Positions 52,805-63,836 are shown, numbered from the stretch's first letter. The stretch is 64,000 bases of DNA from Flavobacteriaceae bacterium (GCA_030683815.1 JAUXPJ010000023.1:62001-126000); one strand, 5' to 3'. Made by a program: numbers and translations. Notes: generated from the letters alone by a model not told the origin.

Positions 52805-55800
52805 ATGGCAAAACAAACCGATAAATACACTGTAAAAAAATTTAATAAGATTTCCATTGGTTTAGCTTCTCCGGAATCTATTCTTGAAGTATCAAGAGGT
52901 GAAGTTTTAAAACCGGAAACTATTAATTACCGAACTCACAAACCTGAAAGAGACGGGCTTTTCTGCGAAAGAATTTTTGGTCCCGTAAAAGACTTTGAAT
53001 GTGCTTGCGGAAAATACAAACGAATTCGTTATAAAGGAATCGTTTGTGACCGTTGCGGTGTAGAAGTAACAGAGAAAAAAGTACGAAGGGATCGTATAGG
53101 ACATATTAATCTTGTAGTTCCTATCGCTCATATTTGGTATTTCAGATCACTTCCAAATAAAATTGGTTACTTATTAGGATTACCATCTAAGAAATTAGAT
53201 ATGATTATTTACTACGAACGTTATGTAGTAATTCAAGCGGCAGGTGTTAAAAATGCTGATGGAGAACCATTGAAAAAAATGGATTTCTTAACAGAAGAAG
53301 AATACCTTGATATTCTTGATACACTTCCACAAGACAATCAATATTTAGATGATTTTGACCCCAATAAGTTTATCGCTAAAATGGGTGCAGAATGTTTAAT
53401 TGATTTATTGGCGCGTATCAACTTAGACGAACTTTCTAATAAATTAAGACATAAAGCAAATATTGAAACGTCTAAACAGCGTAAAAATGAAGCTTTAAAA
53501 AGATTAAATGTTGTTGAAGCATTTAGAGAGTCAAGAAAAAATCGTGAAAATAAGCCGGAATGGATGATCTTAAAAGTTATTCCAATTATTCCACCGGAAT
53601 TGCGTCCGCTAGTGCCGCTTGATGGTGGTCGTTTTGCAACTTCAGATTTAAATGATTTATACCGTCGTGTAATCATCAGAAACAATCGTCTAAAACGATT
53701 AGTGGAGATTAAAGCACCTGAGGTAATTTTACGTAATGAAAAACGGATGTTACAAGAATCTGTAGATTCTTTATTCGATAATACCAGAAAAGCATCCGCA
53801 GTAAAAACAGAATCAAACAGAGCACTAAAATCTCTTTCTGATTCCCTTAAAGGAAAACAAGGTCGTTTCCGTCAAAACTTATTAGGAAAACGTGTTGATT
53901 ATTCTGCCCGTTCAGTAATTGTTGTTGGACCGGATTTAAAATTATTCGAATGTGGTCTTCCAAAAGATATGGCAGCAGAATTATACAAACCATTTATTAT
54001 TAGAAAATTAATTGAAAGAGGTATTGTAAAAACAGTAAAATCTGCCAAAAAAATAATCGATAAAAGAGAGCCGGTAGTATGGGATATTCTTGAAAATGTA
54101 TTGAAAGGACATCCGGTATTGCTAAATCGTGCTCCTACGCTTCACCGTTTGGGTATTCAGGCATTCCAACCCAAATTGATTGAAGGAAAAGCAATTCAAT
54201 TACACCCATTAGTGTGTACGGCTTTTAATGCCGACTTTGATGGTGACCAAATGGCGGTTCACCTTCCTCTAGGTCCGGAAGCAATTTTGGAGTGTCAATT
54301 GTTAATGTTAGCATCACACAACATCCTTAATCCTGCCAATGGAGCACCAATTACGGTTCCATCACAGGATATGGTACTTGGGTTATACTACATGACAAAA
54401 GAGCGTTTGTCAACACCAGAACATAAAGTAAAAGGTGAAGGTCTTACTTTTTATGCGCCAGAAGAAGTACAAATTGCTTTCAATGAAAAAGCAGTAAACT
54501 TAAATGCCAGAATAAAAGTAAGAACCAAAGATTTAAACGAAAATGGTGAGTTAGTTACCAAAATTATTGAAACAACTGTAGGCAGAGTACTCTTTAACGA
54601 AGTAGTACCTGAAAGAGCAGGATATATCAATGAGGTCTTAACTAAGAAATCATTAAGAGATATTATCGGTAAAATTTTGAATTTAACCGATGTTCCAACA
54701 GCAGGAAAATTCTTGGATGATATAAAAGACATGGGATTCCGTTTTGCATTCCAAGGTGGATTATCATTCAGTTTAGGTGACATCATTATTCCACAGGAAA
54801 AAGGACAAATGATAGCTGATGCCGTTGAACAAGTTGATGTAATTAGAGCCAACTACAACATGGGTATGTTAACCAATAAAGAGCGTTACAACCAAGTTAT
54901 TGATATTTGGAGTTCAACCAACAACCGTTTAACAGAACTTTCGATGAAACGCTTACGCGAAGACCAACAAGGATTTAACTCAGTTTATATGATGTTAGAT
55001 TCAGGTGCAAGGGGTTCAAAAGAGCAGATCCGTCAGTTAACCGGGATGCGTGGTTTGATGGCAAAACCTAAAAAATCAACTTCTGCCGGTGGTGAAATTA
55101 TTGAAAATCCGATTCTTTCTAACTTTAAAGAAGGTTTATCAATTTTAGAGTATTTCATTTCAACTCACGGTGCGCGTAAAGGTCTAGCCGATACGGCTCT
55201 TAAAACTGCGGATGCCGGGTATTTAACGCGTCGTTTGGTAGATGTTGCCCAGGATGTTATCATTACCGAAACTGACTGTGAAACATTAAGAGGTGTTGAA
55301 GTCTCTGCTTTAAAGAAAAATCAAGAAATAGTAGAATCTTTAGGAGAGAGAATTCACGGACGTGTTTCTTTACATGATGTTTATGACCCTATTACTGAAG
55401 AATTATTAGTTAAAGCCGGTCAAGAAATTACAGATGAAATCGTTGAGAAAATATCAGAATCAGCTGTAGAAAGTGTAGTAGTACGTTCAGCTCTTACTTG
55501 TGAGTCAACTCACGGTATTTGTGCCAAATGTTACGGACAAAGTTTATCGTCTAAGAAAATGGTTCAACGTGGAGAAGCAGTCGGAGTAATAGCTGCCCAA
55601 TCTATTGGTGAACCCGGTACTCAGTTAACATTAAGAACTTTCCACGTTGGAGGGGTTGCCGGTAATATTTCTGAAGAAAATAAAATTACAGCTAAATTTA
55701 CCGGAAAATTAGAATTCGAAGATTTACATACTGTTGAAGGAGAGGATAATGCTGGAAATAAAGTTAATATTATCGTATCAAGAACTTCAGAGGTGAAGAT

Positions 55801-57079
55801 AGTTGATGCTAAAACAGGTATTACTTTAAGTTCTAATAATATCCCTTATGGTTCTAATATTTTCGTTGCAGATAAAGCAGAAATAAAACGCGGCGATGTA
55901 ATTTGCCAATGGGATTCATTTAACGGTGTTATTGTTTCTGAATATGCAGGGAAAGTTGGTTTTGACAATATTGAACAAGGTGTAAACTTTATAGTAGAGA
56001 TTGACGAACAAACCGGATTCCAAGAAAAAGTAGTTGTTGAATCTAAAAATAAAAAACTGATTCCTACATTAATCATTGAAGGAAAAGGTGGCGAAATAAT
56101 GAAATCGTATAATTTACCTGTAGGTTCACACTTAATGGTAAGTGAAGGCGACAAAATTAAAGCAGGTAAAATCTTGGTGAAAATTCCAAGAAAATCTGGA
56201 AAAGCAGGTGATATCACCGGTGGTTTACCAAGAGTTACTGAATTATTCGAAGCCCGTAATCCTTCAAATCCGGCAGTAGTTTCTGAGATTGACGGTGTTG
56301 TAACTTTGGCTAAAATTAAACGTGGTAACAGAGAAATCATTGTAGAATCCAGAACTGGTGATGTACGCAAATATTTGGTGAAATTATCAAATCAGGTGTT
56401 GGTTCAAGATAATGATTACATCAAAGCAGGTATGCCATTATCAGATGGAGCCATTACTTTAACAGATATTTTAACAATTCAAGGACCTTCAAAAGTTCAA
56501 GAATATATTGTAAATGAAATTCAAGAAGTGTATCGTTTACAAGGGGTTAAAATTAATGATAAACATTATGAAGTAATCGTCCGTCAAATGATGCGTAAAG
56601 TACGTATTATTGATTCTGGTGATACTTTGTTCCTTGAAAATCAATTAGTTCATAAAAATGATTTTATCGAAGATAATGATAAAATATTCGGAATGAAAGT
56701 AGTTGAAGATAGAGGTGATTCAGAAGATTTACAAGAAGGCCAATTAATTTCTGCTCGTCAATTGAGAGATGAAAACTCAAAACTAAAGCGTGCTGATAAG
56801 AAATTGGTAATTGCACGTGAAGCCAATCCTGCAACTGCAGATCAAGTACTGCAGGGGATTACCAGAGCATCGTTACAAACGAAATCATTTATCTCGGCAG
56901 CATCATTCCAAGAAACAACAAAAGTATTGAATGAGGCAGCAGTAGCCGGTAAAGTTGATTTCTTAGACGGATTGAAAGAAAATGTAATTGTTGGTAAGAG
57001 AATTCCGGCCGGAACAGGATTAAAAGAATACGATCGTATTTTAGTCGGTTCTAAAGCAGAAATGGAAGACGAAAATTAA
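52805..57079 (+). CDS. rpoC: DNA-directed RNA polymerase subunit beta'
   Basis: 1424 residues. Zinc ribbon [20 protein letters not shown] at the N-terminus, the catalytic [15 protein letters not shown] (three Asp that bind Mg), the bridge-helix region [26 protein letters not shown], and the second zinc site [32 protein letters not shown] is the trigger-loop region. The C-terminus ends [13 protein letters not shown]3467 gene follows after 7 bases. Confidence 0.98.
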   Translation: MAKQTDKYTVKKFNKISIGLASPESILEVSRGEVLKPETINYRTHKPERDGLFCERIFGPVKDFECACGKYKRIRYKGIVCDRCGVEVTEKKVRRDRIGHINLVVPIAHIWYFRSLPNKIGYLLGLPSKKLDMIIYYERYVVIQAAGVKNADGEPLKKMDFLTEEEYLDILDTLPQDNQYLDDFDPNKFIAKMGAECLIDLLARINLDELSNKLRHKANIETSKQRKNEALKRLNVVEAFRESRKNRENKPEWMILKVIPIIPPELRPLVPLDGGRFATSDLNDLYRRVIIRNNRLKRLVEIKAPEVILRNEKRMLQESVDSLFDNTRKASAVKTESNRALKSLSDSLKGKQGRFRQNLLGKRVDYSARSVIVVGPDLKLFECGLPKDMAAELYKPFIIRKLIERGIVKTVKSAKKIIDKREPVVWDILENVLKGHPVLLNRAPTLHRLGIQAFQPKLIEGKAIQLHPLVCTAFNADFDGDQMAVHLPLGPEAILECQLLMLASHNILNPANGAPITVPSQDMVLGLYYMTKERLSTPEHKVKGEGLTFYAPEEVQIAFNEKAVNLNARIKVRTKDLNENGELVTKIIETTVGRVLFNEVVPERAGYINEVLTKKSLRDIIGKILNLTDVPTAGKFLDDIKDMGFRFAFQGGLSFSLGDIIIPQEKGQMIADAVEQVDVIRANYNMGMLTNKERYNQVIDIWSSTNNRLTELSMKRLREDQQGFNSVYMMLDSGARGSKEQIRQLTGMRGLMAKPKKSTSAGGEIIENPILSNFKEGLSILEYFISTHGARKGLADTALKTADAGYLTRRLVDVAQDVIITETDCETLRGVEVSALKKNQEIVESLGERIHGRVSLHDVYDPITEELLVKAGQEITDEIVEKISESAVESVVVRSALTCESTHGICAKCYGQSLSSKKMVQRGEAVGVIAAQSIGEPGTQLTLRTFHVGGVAGNISEENKITAKFTGKLEFEDLHTVEGEDNAGNKVNIIVSRTSEVKIVDAKTGITLSSNNIPYGSNIFVADKAEIKRGDVICQWDSFNGVIVSEYAGKVGFDNIEQGVNFIVEIDEQTGFQEKVVVESKNKKLIPTLIIEGKGGEIMKSYNLPVGSHLMVSEGDKIKAGKILVKIPRKSGKAGDITGGLPRVTELFEARNPSNPAVVSEIDGVVTLAKIKRGNREIIVESRTGDVRKYLVKLSNQVLVQDNDYIKAGMPLSDGAITLTDILTIQGPSKVQEYIVNEIQEVYRLQGVKINDKHYEVIVRQMMRKVRIIDSGDTLFLENQLVHKNDFIEDNDKIFGMKVVEDRGDSEDLQEGQLISARQLRDENSKLKRADKKLVIAREANPATADQVLQGITRASLQTKSFISAASFQETTKVLNEAAVAGKVDFLDGLKENVIVGKRIPAGTGLKEYDRILVGSKAEMEDEN

Positions 57080-57086
57080 TAAGAAT

Positions 57087-57398
57087 ATGGGCGAAAATCA
57101 AAATCAAGAAGGGCATTTAAATATTGAATTGGATGAGAAAACTGCTGAAGGAATTTATTCTAATTTAGCCATTATCAATCATTCAGTTACAGAATTTATT
57201 GTTGATTTTATCAGCATTATGCCGGGAACCCCGAAAGCCAAAGTGAAGTCGAGAATTATTCTGACTCCGCAACACGCTAAACGACTTTCAAAAGCCATTG
57301 CAGAAAATGTGAAACGGTTTGAAAAAGCGCATGGAGAGATTAAAGATTATGAAGATCATCCTATTCCAATGAATTTTGGTCCAACAGGAGAAGCATAA
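57087..57398 (+). CDS. DUF3467 family protein
   Basis: 103 residues: ELDEKTAEGIYSNLAIINHSVTEFIVDFISIMPGTPKAKVKSRIILTPQHAKRLSKAIAENVKRFE. This matches the DUF3467 family, which is typically found next to rpoC in Bacteroidota. Function is not known. A strong terminator lies 6 bases after the stop and ends the rpo transcript. Confidence 0.88.
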   Translation: MGENQNQEGHLNIELDEKTAEGIYSNLAIINHSVTEFIVDFISIMPGTPKAKVKSRIILTPQHAKRLSKAIAENVKRFEKAHGEIKDYEDHPIPMNFGPTGEA

Positions 57399-57404
57399 TT
57401 CAAT

Positions 57405-57433
57405 AAAAAGTCCCGATTTAATCGGGACTTTTT
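57405..57433 (+). terminator. Intrinsic terminator of the rpo operon
   Basis: Perfect 13-bp stem AAAAAGTCCCGAT/ATCGGGACTTTTT with loop TTA, followed by T and then ATTTAG. It works on either strand. Confidence 0.92.
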
Positions 57434-57460
57434 TATTTAGAATAATGATAAATAAATTCT

Positions 57461-57468
57461 TAGTTTTG
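57461..57468 (+). promoter_or_regulatory. -7 box TAGTTTTG of the TonB-dependent receptor gene
   Basis: Exact TAnnTTTG match followed by CC, 24 bases before the ATG at 57492. No obvious cobalamin riboswitch fits in the short leader. Confidence 0.5.
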
Positions 57469-57491
57469 CCGGCAACTTTTAAAACGTATAT

Positions 57492-59291
57492 ATGAAATTA
57501 TTTAAAATCCTATTATTGGTTGTATGTATTTCCCCAATAATGAATGCTCAAAATGATACCATAAATCTAAAAGAAGTTTTGGTAACATCTACCAATCGTA
57601 TTGATTTACCTTTCGATGAGACTTCAAGAACGATTGCCATTATTTCATCAGAACAAATTCAAAAAAGTGCGGCACAAAATGTAGCCGATTTATTACAACA
57701 TTTCGCCGGAATCGATGTGCGTAAAAGAGGAGTTGATGGGATGCAGTCTGATTTATACATTCGTGGCGGTAGTTTCGACCAAACCTTAGTTTTAATAGAT
57801 GGTGTAAAAATGGATGATGCTCAAACCGGTCATCATTTAATGAATGCTATGATTTCTTTATCAACAATTGAGCGTATCGAAATAATTAAAGGTCCGGCAG
57901 CTAGAATATATGGTCAAAATGCATTTACCGGCGCCGTAAATATTGTCACCAAAAAACTCGATAAAAATGCTGTTAAAGCAAATTTCAGTATCGGTTCATT
58001 TGAAAACTATCGAATAGGTGTCGGATTGACAAAAGTTTCCCAAAACTCCGGATTTCAGTTTTATTTCGATAAACAACAATCAGACGGATATCGATTTAAT
58101 ACTGATTTCGATAATTTAGGAATTTATCTGAAAGGATTTATAGGTAAATTTCAGTTGCTATCATTTTTTAATGAGCGAAAATTTGGTGCTAACGGATTTT
58201 ATGCCAATCCTAATTTTAAAGACCAATACGAAGAAACTCAAACCAGTTTAGTGGCGCTGACAACTGATTATTTTGCTGATAATTTAAAAATTACTCCGCG
58301 AATTTATTGGAGAAGAAACCAAGATATGTACTTGTTTTTACGCCACAATCCGCCGTATTACAGAAATATGCATATTTCCAATAAAGTAGGAGCGGAAGTT
58401 AATACGAGTTATCAATCTGATTATGGAACTACCGGATTTGGAATTGATATCAACAAAGTTTCTTTAGAAAGTAATAATTTAGGTGCACATAATCGATTGG
58501 CAATTACCTCATTTTTAGAACATCGATTTGAATTGCTGGATGCAAAATTGGATATCACGCCAGGGATAGCCGTTTCCTATTATGATGATTTTGGCACCAA
58601 AGCTTTTCCGGGAATTGATGTGGGGTATAAAATCACTCATCAACTAAAAACCTACGCCAATATGGGTTATACCTATCGTGTTCCAACTTATACCGATTTA
58701 TATTATAAAAGTTCCATAGAGCAGGGAAATCCAAATTTAAAACCGGAATCTGCGCTATCGGAAGAATTAGGTATAACTTATTTCAATAAAAATATCAATT
58801 TTAACTTAGCTCTTTTCAATAGAAATTCTGATAATTTAATTGATTGGACTAAAGATAATTTAACCGATAAATGGCAATCCAGAAACTTTAGTGAAGTTAC
58901 CACCAAAGGATTTGAATCATCTGTAGATTATCAATTTAAATGGGTTGATTATACTCAAAAGTTAAATTTGAGTTACACTTATATTGATGACAGTATAAAA
59001 GATTTAAACGTTGCCTATACGCGTTATTCCATCAACAGTATGAAAAACCAATTTAATGCTCAATTATTGACACAATTTCTACCGTTTTTAAGCCAGCAGA
59101 TTGCTTATAAATACGCAGAGCGCGCCAATGGTGAAAATTATAATGTAGTTGATGCTAAATTGATGGCCACTTTTAAACAGGTTGAACTCTTTATGGCTGC
59201 CAATAATATTTTTGATGAAATTTATACAGAAACCAATTTAGTACCGATGCCTAAATCTAATTTTATGTTTGGGATAAAATATAGCAAATAA
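57492..59291 (+). CDS. TonB-dependent receptor (BtuB-like size)
   Basis: Outer-membrane active transporter of 599 residues. A signal peptide (MKLFKILLLVVCISPIMNAQ) precedes INLKEVLVTST, the TonB-box region. The plug domain has DLLQHFAGIDVRKRG, DLYIRGGSFDQTLVLIDGVKMDDAQTGHH and RIEIIKGPAARIYGQNAFTGAVNIVTKK; the barrel follows with YRVPTYTDLYYKSSIEQGNPNLKPE. It lacks the long carboxypeptidase-like N-terminal domain of SusC types. Small BtuB-like receptors carry cobalamin, heme or iron chelates; the ligand cannot be read here. Confidence 0.92.
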   Translation: MKLFKILLLVVCISPIMNAQNDTINLKEVLVTSTNRIDLPFDETSRTIAIISSEQIQKSAAQNVADLLQHFAGIDVRKRGVDGMQSDLYIRGGSFDQTLVLIDGVKMDDAQTGHHLMNAMISLSTIERIEIIKGPAARIYGQNAFTGAVNIVTKKLDKNAVKANFSIGSFENYRIGVGLTKVSQNSGFQFYFDKQQSDGYRFNTDFDNLGIYLKGFIGKFQLLSFFNERKFGANGFYANPNFKDQYEETQTSLVALTTDYFADNLKITPRIYWRRNQDMYLFLRHNPPYYRNMHISNKVGAEVNTSYQSDYGTTGFGIDINKVSLESNNLGAHNRLAITSFLEHRFELLDAKLDITPGIAVSYYDDFGTKAFPGIDVGYKITHQLKTYANMGYTYRVPTYTDLYYKSSIEQGNPNLKPESALSEELGITYFNKNINFNLALFNRNSDNLIDWTKDNLTDKWQSRNFSEVTTKGFESSVDYQFKWVDYTQKLNLSYTYIDDSIKDLNVAYTRYSINSMKNQFNAQLLTQFLPFLSQQIAYKYAERANGENYNVVDAKLMATFKQVELFMAANNIFDEIYTETNLVPMPKSNFMFGIKYSK

Positions 59292-59295
59292 AATA

Positions 59296-59322
59296 AAAGC
59301 CCTAGAAATAGGGTTTCTTTTA
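59296..59322 (+). terminator. Terminator of the TonB-dependent receptor gene
   Basis: Stem GCCCTA/TAGGGT (one G-T pair) with loop GAAA, flanked by AAAA and TTCTTTTA. Confidence 0.75.
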
Positions 59323-59423
59323 CGGATTGTAGTGTGTTATTTTTTTGTAAATTGAAATCAATAAAATGGAAGAAAATATTTTTAATCAACAGCGGGAAAT
59401 CATTCAATAAAAAGATAAAAAAG

Positions 59424-60008
59424 ATGAGAAAACTATTAATTTTATTAGCATTAGCAGGTGGATTTAATGCCCTTGCACAAATAGACAATGTTTCTTTAAA
59501 GATAGGAGACAAAGCACCAAAATTTAAAGGAATAGACCAATTTGATAAAACAATTAATTCAGATCAAATTCTCAAAAATAAACCTATTTTAATGGTGTTT
59601 TACAGAGGAAGTTGGTGTACCTACTGCAAAAAACACTTAACCGAATTGCAGGAAAATCTGGAGGCATTTACTCAAAAAGGATATTACGTTGTAGTGGTAA
59701 CTCCGGAAAAAGTAGAAAAATCCAAAGAAATTACCGATAAATTAAAATTAGGATTTTCTATTTTGCATGATGCTGACAATAAAATAATGGCAGATTATAA
59801 AGTCTTATATGATGTAAATGAGCAAAATGTGACCGATTATTATGAAATCATCAAGCAAAAAGTAGCGGAATACAATGTGTCCAATAATTTAGTTTTGCCG
59901 GTAACAGCTACTTATATCATCAATAAAAAAGGTAAAATTGACTATGTTCAATTCAACCCGGATTACTCAAAACGTGCCGATTTTAAAGAGCTTTTAAAAA
60001 CTTTATAG
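59424..60008 (+). CDS. Exported peroxiredoxin-like/thioredoxin-fold protein
   Basis: AhpC/TSA-like protein of about 194 residues. The ATG at 59424 gives a secretion signal ([19 protein letters not shown]). The fold starts at [10 protein letters not shown], and [20 protein letters not shown] carries a CxxC redox pair (WCTYC) in the place used by peroxiredoxins. Later [17 protein letters not shown] and [26 protein letters not shown] follow the family. It could be a thiol oxidoreductase or peroxidase in the periplasm. It converges on aroC with a 6-base overlap. An in-frame start at 59334 has no signal peptide and is not preferred. Confidence 0.8.
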   Translation: MRKLLILLALAGGFNALAQIDNVSLKIGDKAPKFKGIDQFDKTINSDQILKNKPILMVFYRGSWCTYCKKHLTELQENLEAFTQKGYYVVVVTPEKVEKSKEITDKLKLGFSILHDADNKIMADYKVLYDVNEQNVTDYYEIIKQKVAEYNVSNNLVLPVTATYIINKKGKIDYVQFNPDYSKRADFKELLKTL

Positions 60009-61067
60009 TTTAGAAACTTTATTGAGTAAATAAAAATCGGCTAAAACCATCGCGGTTAGTGCCTTAACAATTGGAACGGCGCGAGGTACAACACAAGCAT
60101 CGTGTCGTCCTTTCCCTTCGAGTCGGATAATTTCACCTTCCGAATTGATAGATTCTTGAGTTTTCATGATAGTAGCAACGGGTTTAAAAGCGACTCTGAA
60201 ATAAATATCCATTCCGTTAGAAATTCCACCTTGAATTCCGCCGGAAAGATTGGTTTTAGTAGTCCCATCGGCATTAAATAAATCATTGTGTTCGCTGCCT
60301 TTCATTTCAGTGCCGCAAAATCCGCTTCCATATTCAAAACCTTTTACGGCGTTTAAACTCAACATCGCTTTAGCCAATTGCGCTTGAAGTTTGTTAAAAA
60401 TGGGCTCACCCAAACCAATCGGAACATTTTGAATCACGCAAGTTATTGTGCCTCCAATGGTGTCACCTTGCTTTTTAATCGATTCAATTTCAGCAATCAT
60501 TCGTTTTGCGATACTTGCATCCGGACAGCGAACATCATTGCTTTCAATCTGTGTAAAATCGAGTGCCTGATACGGTTTGTTGATATAAATTTTTCCTACG
60601 GATGATGTAAATGCATGTATTTTGATGGATGGAATCAGCTGTTTAGCGATGGCTCCGGCAACAATCCAATTGGCAGTTTCACGGGCAGAACTTCTTCCGC
60701 CGCCATTATAATCACGATGACCGTATTTTTGCTGATAGGTAAAATCGGCATGAGAAGGTCTGAAAGTATCTTTTAAATGACCATAATCATTAGATCGTTG
60801 GTGTGTATTTTTAATCTGAAATCCGATAGAGGTTCCGGTTGTTTTCCCTTCAAAAATACCGGACAAAAAATGTACTTCATCTGCTTCTTTGCGCTGGGTA
60901 ACTATTTTGGATTGACCCGGTTTTCTTCGATTGAGTTCTTGTTGAATTGCTTCAAAATTAATAATTAACCCCGCCGGACAACCATCAATAATTCCTCCAA
61001 TAGCCTCACCATGAGATTCTCCAAAAGTGGTAAGTGTAAAAAGTTTTCCAAATTGATTATGGCTCAT
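60003..61067 (-). CDS. aroC: Chorismate synthase
   Basis: Flavin-dependent last step of the shikimate pathway (354 residues). All three signatures are present: [44 protein letters not shown] and [14 protein letters not shown], with [20 protein letters not shown] near the C-terminus. Single gene, 202 bases from the divergent tRNA-Ser. Confidence 0.97.
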   Translation of the reverse strand: MSHNQFGKLFTLTTFGESHGEAIGGIIDGCPAGLIINFEAIQQELNRRKPGQSKIVTQRKEADEVHFLSGIFEGKTTGTSIGFQIKNTHQRSNDYGHLKDTFRPSHADFTYQQKYGHRDYNGGGRSSARETANWIVAGAIAKQLIPSIKIHAFTSSVGKIYINKPYQALDFTQIESNDVRCPDASIAKRMIAEIESIKKQGDTIGGTITCVIQNVPIGLGEPIFNKLQAQLAKAMLSLNAVKGFEYGSGFCGTEMKGSEHNDLFNADGTTKTNLSGGIQGGISNGMDIYFRVAFKPVATIMKTQESINSEGEIIRLEGKGRHDACVVPRAVPIVKALTAMVLADFYLLNKVSKL

Positions 61068-61210
61068 ATAAAATGCTTTTAAACAAATGTAAGAAAACTT
61101 GAATAAATCTATTTTTAAATTTTGAAAAGAGTTTACAGATTGGTTTTAAATATTTAAAATTGACTCATTCAGCCATCGATAAAAAACGAGAAAAAACTAA
61201 TCAAAATGTT

Positions 61211-61239
61211 TTGCAGAAACCAAAAGGTGATTATATTTG
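61211..61239 (+). promoter_or_regulatory. Promoter of tRNA-Ser
   Basis: TTG at 61211-61213 (in TTTTG), an 18-base spacer and TATATTTG at 61232-61239, followed by CAC. It lies 31 bases before the tRNA. This is one of the best promoter matches in the window. Confidence 0.82.
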
Positions 61240-61269
61240 CACTCACGTTTGAGAAATCGAATGTTGACC

Positions 61270-61354
61270 GGAGAAATGGCAGAGTGGTCGATTGCGGCAG
61301 TCTTGAAAACTGTTGACTGTAACAGGTCCGGGGGTTCGAATCCCTCTTTCTCCG
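61270..61354 (+). tRNA. tRNA-Ser (TGA), likely integration target
   Basis: Acceptor GGAGAAA pairs with TTTCTCC, discriminator G. Anticodon loop CTTGAAA gives TGA. A long variable arm (GTTGACTGTAACAGGTCC) marks class II. The 3' end faces an integrase gene 265 bases away, a typical element attachment arrangement. Confidence 0.96.
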
Positions 61355-61378
61355 CTGAGCAAGTGCTAAAAATGACTA

Positions 61379-61410
61379 AAACCCTCTAAATCGTACGATT
61401 TAAAGGGTTT
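61379..61410 (+). terminator. Intrinsic terminator after tRNA-Ser
   Basis: Two near-continuous stems, AAACCCT/AGGGTTT and TAAATCG/CGATTTA with loop TA, followed by TTTCTTTT. It ends tRNA transcription and shields the integrase. Confidence 0.88.
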
Positions 61411-61457
61411 TTTCTTTTCAAGAATGTCTAAAATGTTCGATTGTAACTGATACAAGA

Positions 61458-61614
61458 GGTACACTTAAAGGTACACCTAACTATTCAAAAACAAGGTGTA
61501 CCGATTTTGAACTTAAATACCTGTTTAGTAACTAGTTCAATCAGCTGTACCACTATTGAACATCTTGTATGATTATGTTTTATCGGCTAGATTTAATAGT
61601 AACCAACGGTACAC
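61458..61614. repeat. GGTACAC repeats before the integrase gene
   Basis: Direct GGTACAC copies at 61458-61464, 61470-61476 and 61608-61614; an inverted copy (GTGTACC) at 61496-61502; and an imperfect inverted one (CTGTACC) at 61545-61551. An inverted repeat GTTCAAT/ATTGAAC lies at 61535-61561. Integrase and excisionase binding sites would be expected in this place. Confidence 0.6.
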
Positions 61615-61619
61615 ATATC

Positions 61620-62864
61620 ATGAAAACGAAAATCGCCATTCTTTTCTTTCTAAAGAGAACAACCATCAACAGTAACGGAGAAAGCCCAATTTATCTTAGA
61701 ATTACCATTGATAAAAAGAGAATTCAAAACAGTACAGGTTTATTTGTAAAACCAGAATATTGGTCTGTAAATAAAAGTTTAGCCATTGGTAAAAACAAAG
61801 AAAGCCGACTAATTAATGAACAGCTAGAAATGATAAAACACCGTGTTGTTGAGGCTAAAAACGAACTTTTTATAAAAGATACTCCACTAACTGCTGAAAC
61901 CCTTAAAAATCTACTGTTTGGAATCCAACAGAAAAAGCGAACCCTTGTCCCTATCTTCCAGGACCATAATAACAGAATAGAAGCATTGCTAGGGCAGGAG
62001 TACGCTCCCGGAACACTAGAACGCTATAAAACATCGCTTAAACATACGCAGGAATTCATAAAGTGGAAGTATAATGTTAGCGATGTAGAACTCGATAAAA
62101 TCGACCATGCCTTAATTTGTGATTATGAGTTTTACTTGCGTTCAGTCAGAAAATGCGCCAACAACTCCGCTATTAAGTACATCAAAAACTTTAAGAAAAT
62201 CGTTAAACAATGCATGGCGAACGGTTGGATTTCCAATGATCCATTTGCAAACTACAAATCCAAAGTCAAAGAAGTAGAACGCGTATTCTTAACCGAGCTG
62301 GAAATCAACTTGATTGTCAATAAAAAATTCGTGAGTGACAGACTCAGCATTGTCCGAGATTTATTCCTCTTCAGCTGCTTTACCGGATTGGCTTATGTCG
62401 ATTTAAAAAACTTGACCACGAACCACATAAGTAAAGGTATAGACGGAGAACAATGGATTTTCACTCACCGTCAAAAAACGGAATCTGCCTCTAAAATACC
62501 ACTGCTGCCAATACCGCAGGAAATCATCAATAAATACAAACACCATCCGCATTGTGAAATTCAAAACAAACTCTTACCAGTGCCAAGCAATCAGAAAATG
62601 AACGCTTACTTAAAAGAAATCGCCGATGTATGCGGTATCAACAAAGATCTGACCTTCCACATTGCCCGCCATACCTTTGCCACTACGGTCACGCTTACCA
62701 ATGGAGTTCCAATCGAAAGTGTAAGCAAAATGCTCGGTCATAAGAGCTTGAAAACCACGCAGCATTATGCCAAAGTTTTGGATAAAAAAGTAAGTGAGGA
62801 TATGAACATCTTAAGGATGAAGTTCCAAAAAACAACCGAAGAACAAGCTAAAAAAGCTGAATAA
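61620..62864 (+). CDS. Site-specific tyrosine integrase of a CTnDOT-type element
   Basis: 414 residues from the ATG at 61620, which lies just after the last GGTACAC site. The N-terminal arm-binding domain is KIAILFFLKRTTINSNGESPIYLRITIDKKRIQNSTGLFV. The core-binding domain and catalytic domain follow, with Lys (HRQKTESASKIPLL), HIARHTFATTVTLTNG (His, Arg), LGHKSLKTTQHYAKV (His, nucleophile Tyr about residue 383). The usual first Arg is missing: TGLAYVDL has Ala at about residue 258. IntDOT-type integrases also lack it, so the enzyme is probably active. Upstream frame to 61569 is not needed. Confidence 0.92.
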   Translation: MKTKIAILFFLKRTTINSNGESPIYLRITIDKKRIQNSTGLFVKPEYWSVNKSLAIGKNKESRLINEQLEMIKHRVVEAKNELFIKDTPLTAETLKNLLFGIQQKKRTLVPIFQDHNNRIEALLGQEYAPGTLERYKTSLKHTQEFIKWKYNVSDVELDKIDHALICDYEFYLRSVRKCANNSAIKYIKNFKKIVKQCMANGWISNDPFANYKSKVKEVERVFLTELEINLIVNKKFVSDRLSIVRDLFLFSCFTGLAYVDLKNLTTNHISKGIDGEQWIFTHRQKTESASKIPLLPIPQEIINKYKHHPHCEIQNKLLPVPSNQKMNAYLKEIADVCGINKDLTFHIARHTFATTVTLTNGVPIESVSKMLGHKSLKTTQHYAKVLDKKVSEDMNILRMKFQKTTEEQAKKAE

Positions 62865-62879
62865 GGTTCCCCCGAGCGT

Positions 62880-62891
62880 AAATCACCCCAT
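62880..62891 (+). repeat. AAATCACCCCAT motif before rteC
   Basis: Twelve-base word shared with the leader of the next gene at 63837-63848. Here it continues TTTTTACCTC, a close variant of the ATATTGACC seen there. It lies 77 bases before rteC and may be a regulator site. Confidence 0.5.
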
Positions 62892-62967
62892 TTTTACCTC
62901 TACAAGAATCTAAGCAATTATTTATTTTAGGTTAATAATTAACAAACTAACTTAAACTAAAAATTGT

Positions 62968-63804
62968 ATGAAAAAACACCCGTCTGAAATTCTGGACGGA
63001 TTAGAACAGCATTTGTTAAACCTCAGTATAGAGGCTGAAAGTCCCCTAAAATGCTATGAAGAATCCATCCTGTATTTATATCAAATCATCCAAGATCTAA
63101 AGTCAGATATTGTCAGTCACGATTTCGTTACCCAGAAAGACGAAATCCATTTTTTCAAAAATGTTAAACCTCAGTTCGTTTCCAAGCTCATCTATTTCAA
63201 TGCTCTCTATCAAATCGAATCTGAAAAATCATTACTCTTCGGTAAAAAACTCAACAAGTTTTATAAAAGACAACTGCATCTATTACATCTTTTTTTAGAA
63301 GAGAATAAGGAATTTTATAATTACACCAACTCTGGCGGTACCCATTTAGATGTATTTTATTACTGTAGAAACAAGTTCAATATTCGTTTAAAATTAGATG
63401 CTTCCCTAATCGACTCAGACCCTTTATTTACTACTTCACATGGGCTTAAAAAGGCGCAATTAATGGCTAATGAAGAACTTAAAACACATTTTAAATCACA
63501 ACTGATAGCTGACAATGAATCAGATTTTATCCCTTTAGAAATGCAGGGTAGTACCTTGTTAAAATGGACAGCTACTAAAGCCGAATTGATAGAACTCATT
63601 CACGCTTTACATGCTACAGGTGTTTTCAATTTCGGCGCAGCAACTATAAAACTGATAGCCGAAGTTTTTGAAGAATTATTTGGTTTATCACCTGGTGATG
63701 TTTATGGTGGTCTTGATGGTATGAAAAATCGAAAAGGAGATCCAGCATTTTTTTTGATTAAACTTAAAAATGGTTTTTTACGAAAACTAGGATTTAACAT
63801 TTAG
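62968..63804 (+). CDS. rteC: RteC-domain protein, regulator of element excision
   Basis: 278 residues of the RteC family, which activates the excision genes of CTnDOT in Bacteroides. Family segments are IQDLKSDIVSHDFVTQKDEIHFFKNVKPQFVSKLIYFNALYQIES, FYNYTNSGGTHLDVFYYCRNKFNIRL and LLKWTATKAELIELIHALHATGVFNFG, plus a C-terminal winged-helix-like part. It lies just after the integrase, which is the usual order at the element end. The gene symbol follows the family; true equivalence is not proven. Confidence 0.85.
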   Translation: MKKHPSEILDGLEQHLLNLSIEAESPLKCYEESILYLYQIIQDLKSDIVSHDFVTQKDEIHFFKNVKPQFVSKLIYFNALYQIESEKSLLFGKKLNKFYKRQLHLLHLFLEENKEFYNYTNSGGTHLDVFYYCRNKFNIRLKLDASLIDSDPLFTTSHGLKKAQLMANEELKTHFKSQLIADNESDFIPLEMQGSTLLKWTATKAELIELIHALHATGVFNFGAATIKLIAEVFEELFGLSPGDVYGGLDGMKNRKGDPAFFLIKLKNGFLRKLGFNI

Positions 63805-63836
63805 GCTTATTAACAAAACACCTAAAGTTATGAACA

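Noticed and set aside
55846-56370. Minus-strand open frame of 174 codons inside rpoC
   Set aside because: Antisense shadow of rpoC with no start signal or motif.
57420-57491. Cobalamin riboswitch before the TonB-dependent receptor
   Set aside because: Only about 25 bases separate the -7 box from the ATG, far too few for a riboswitch.
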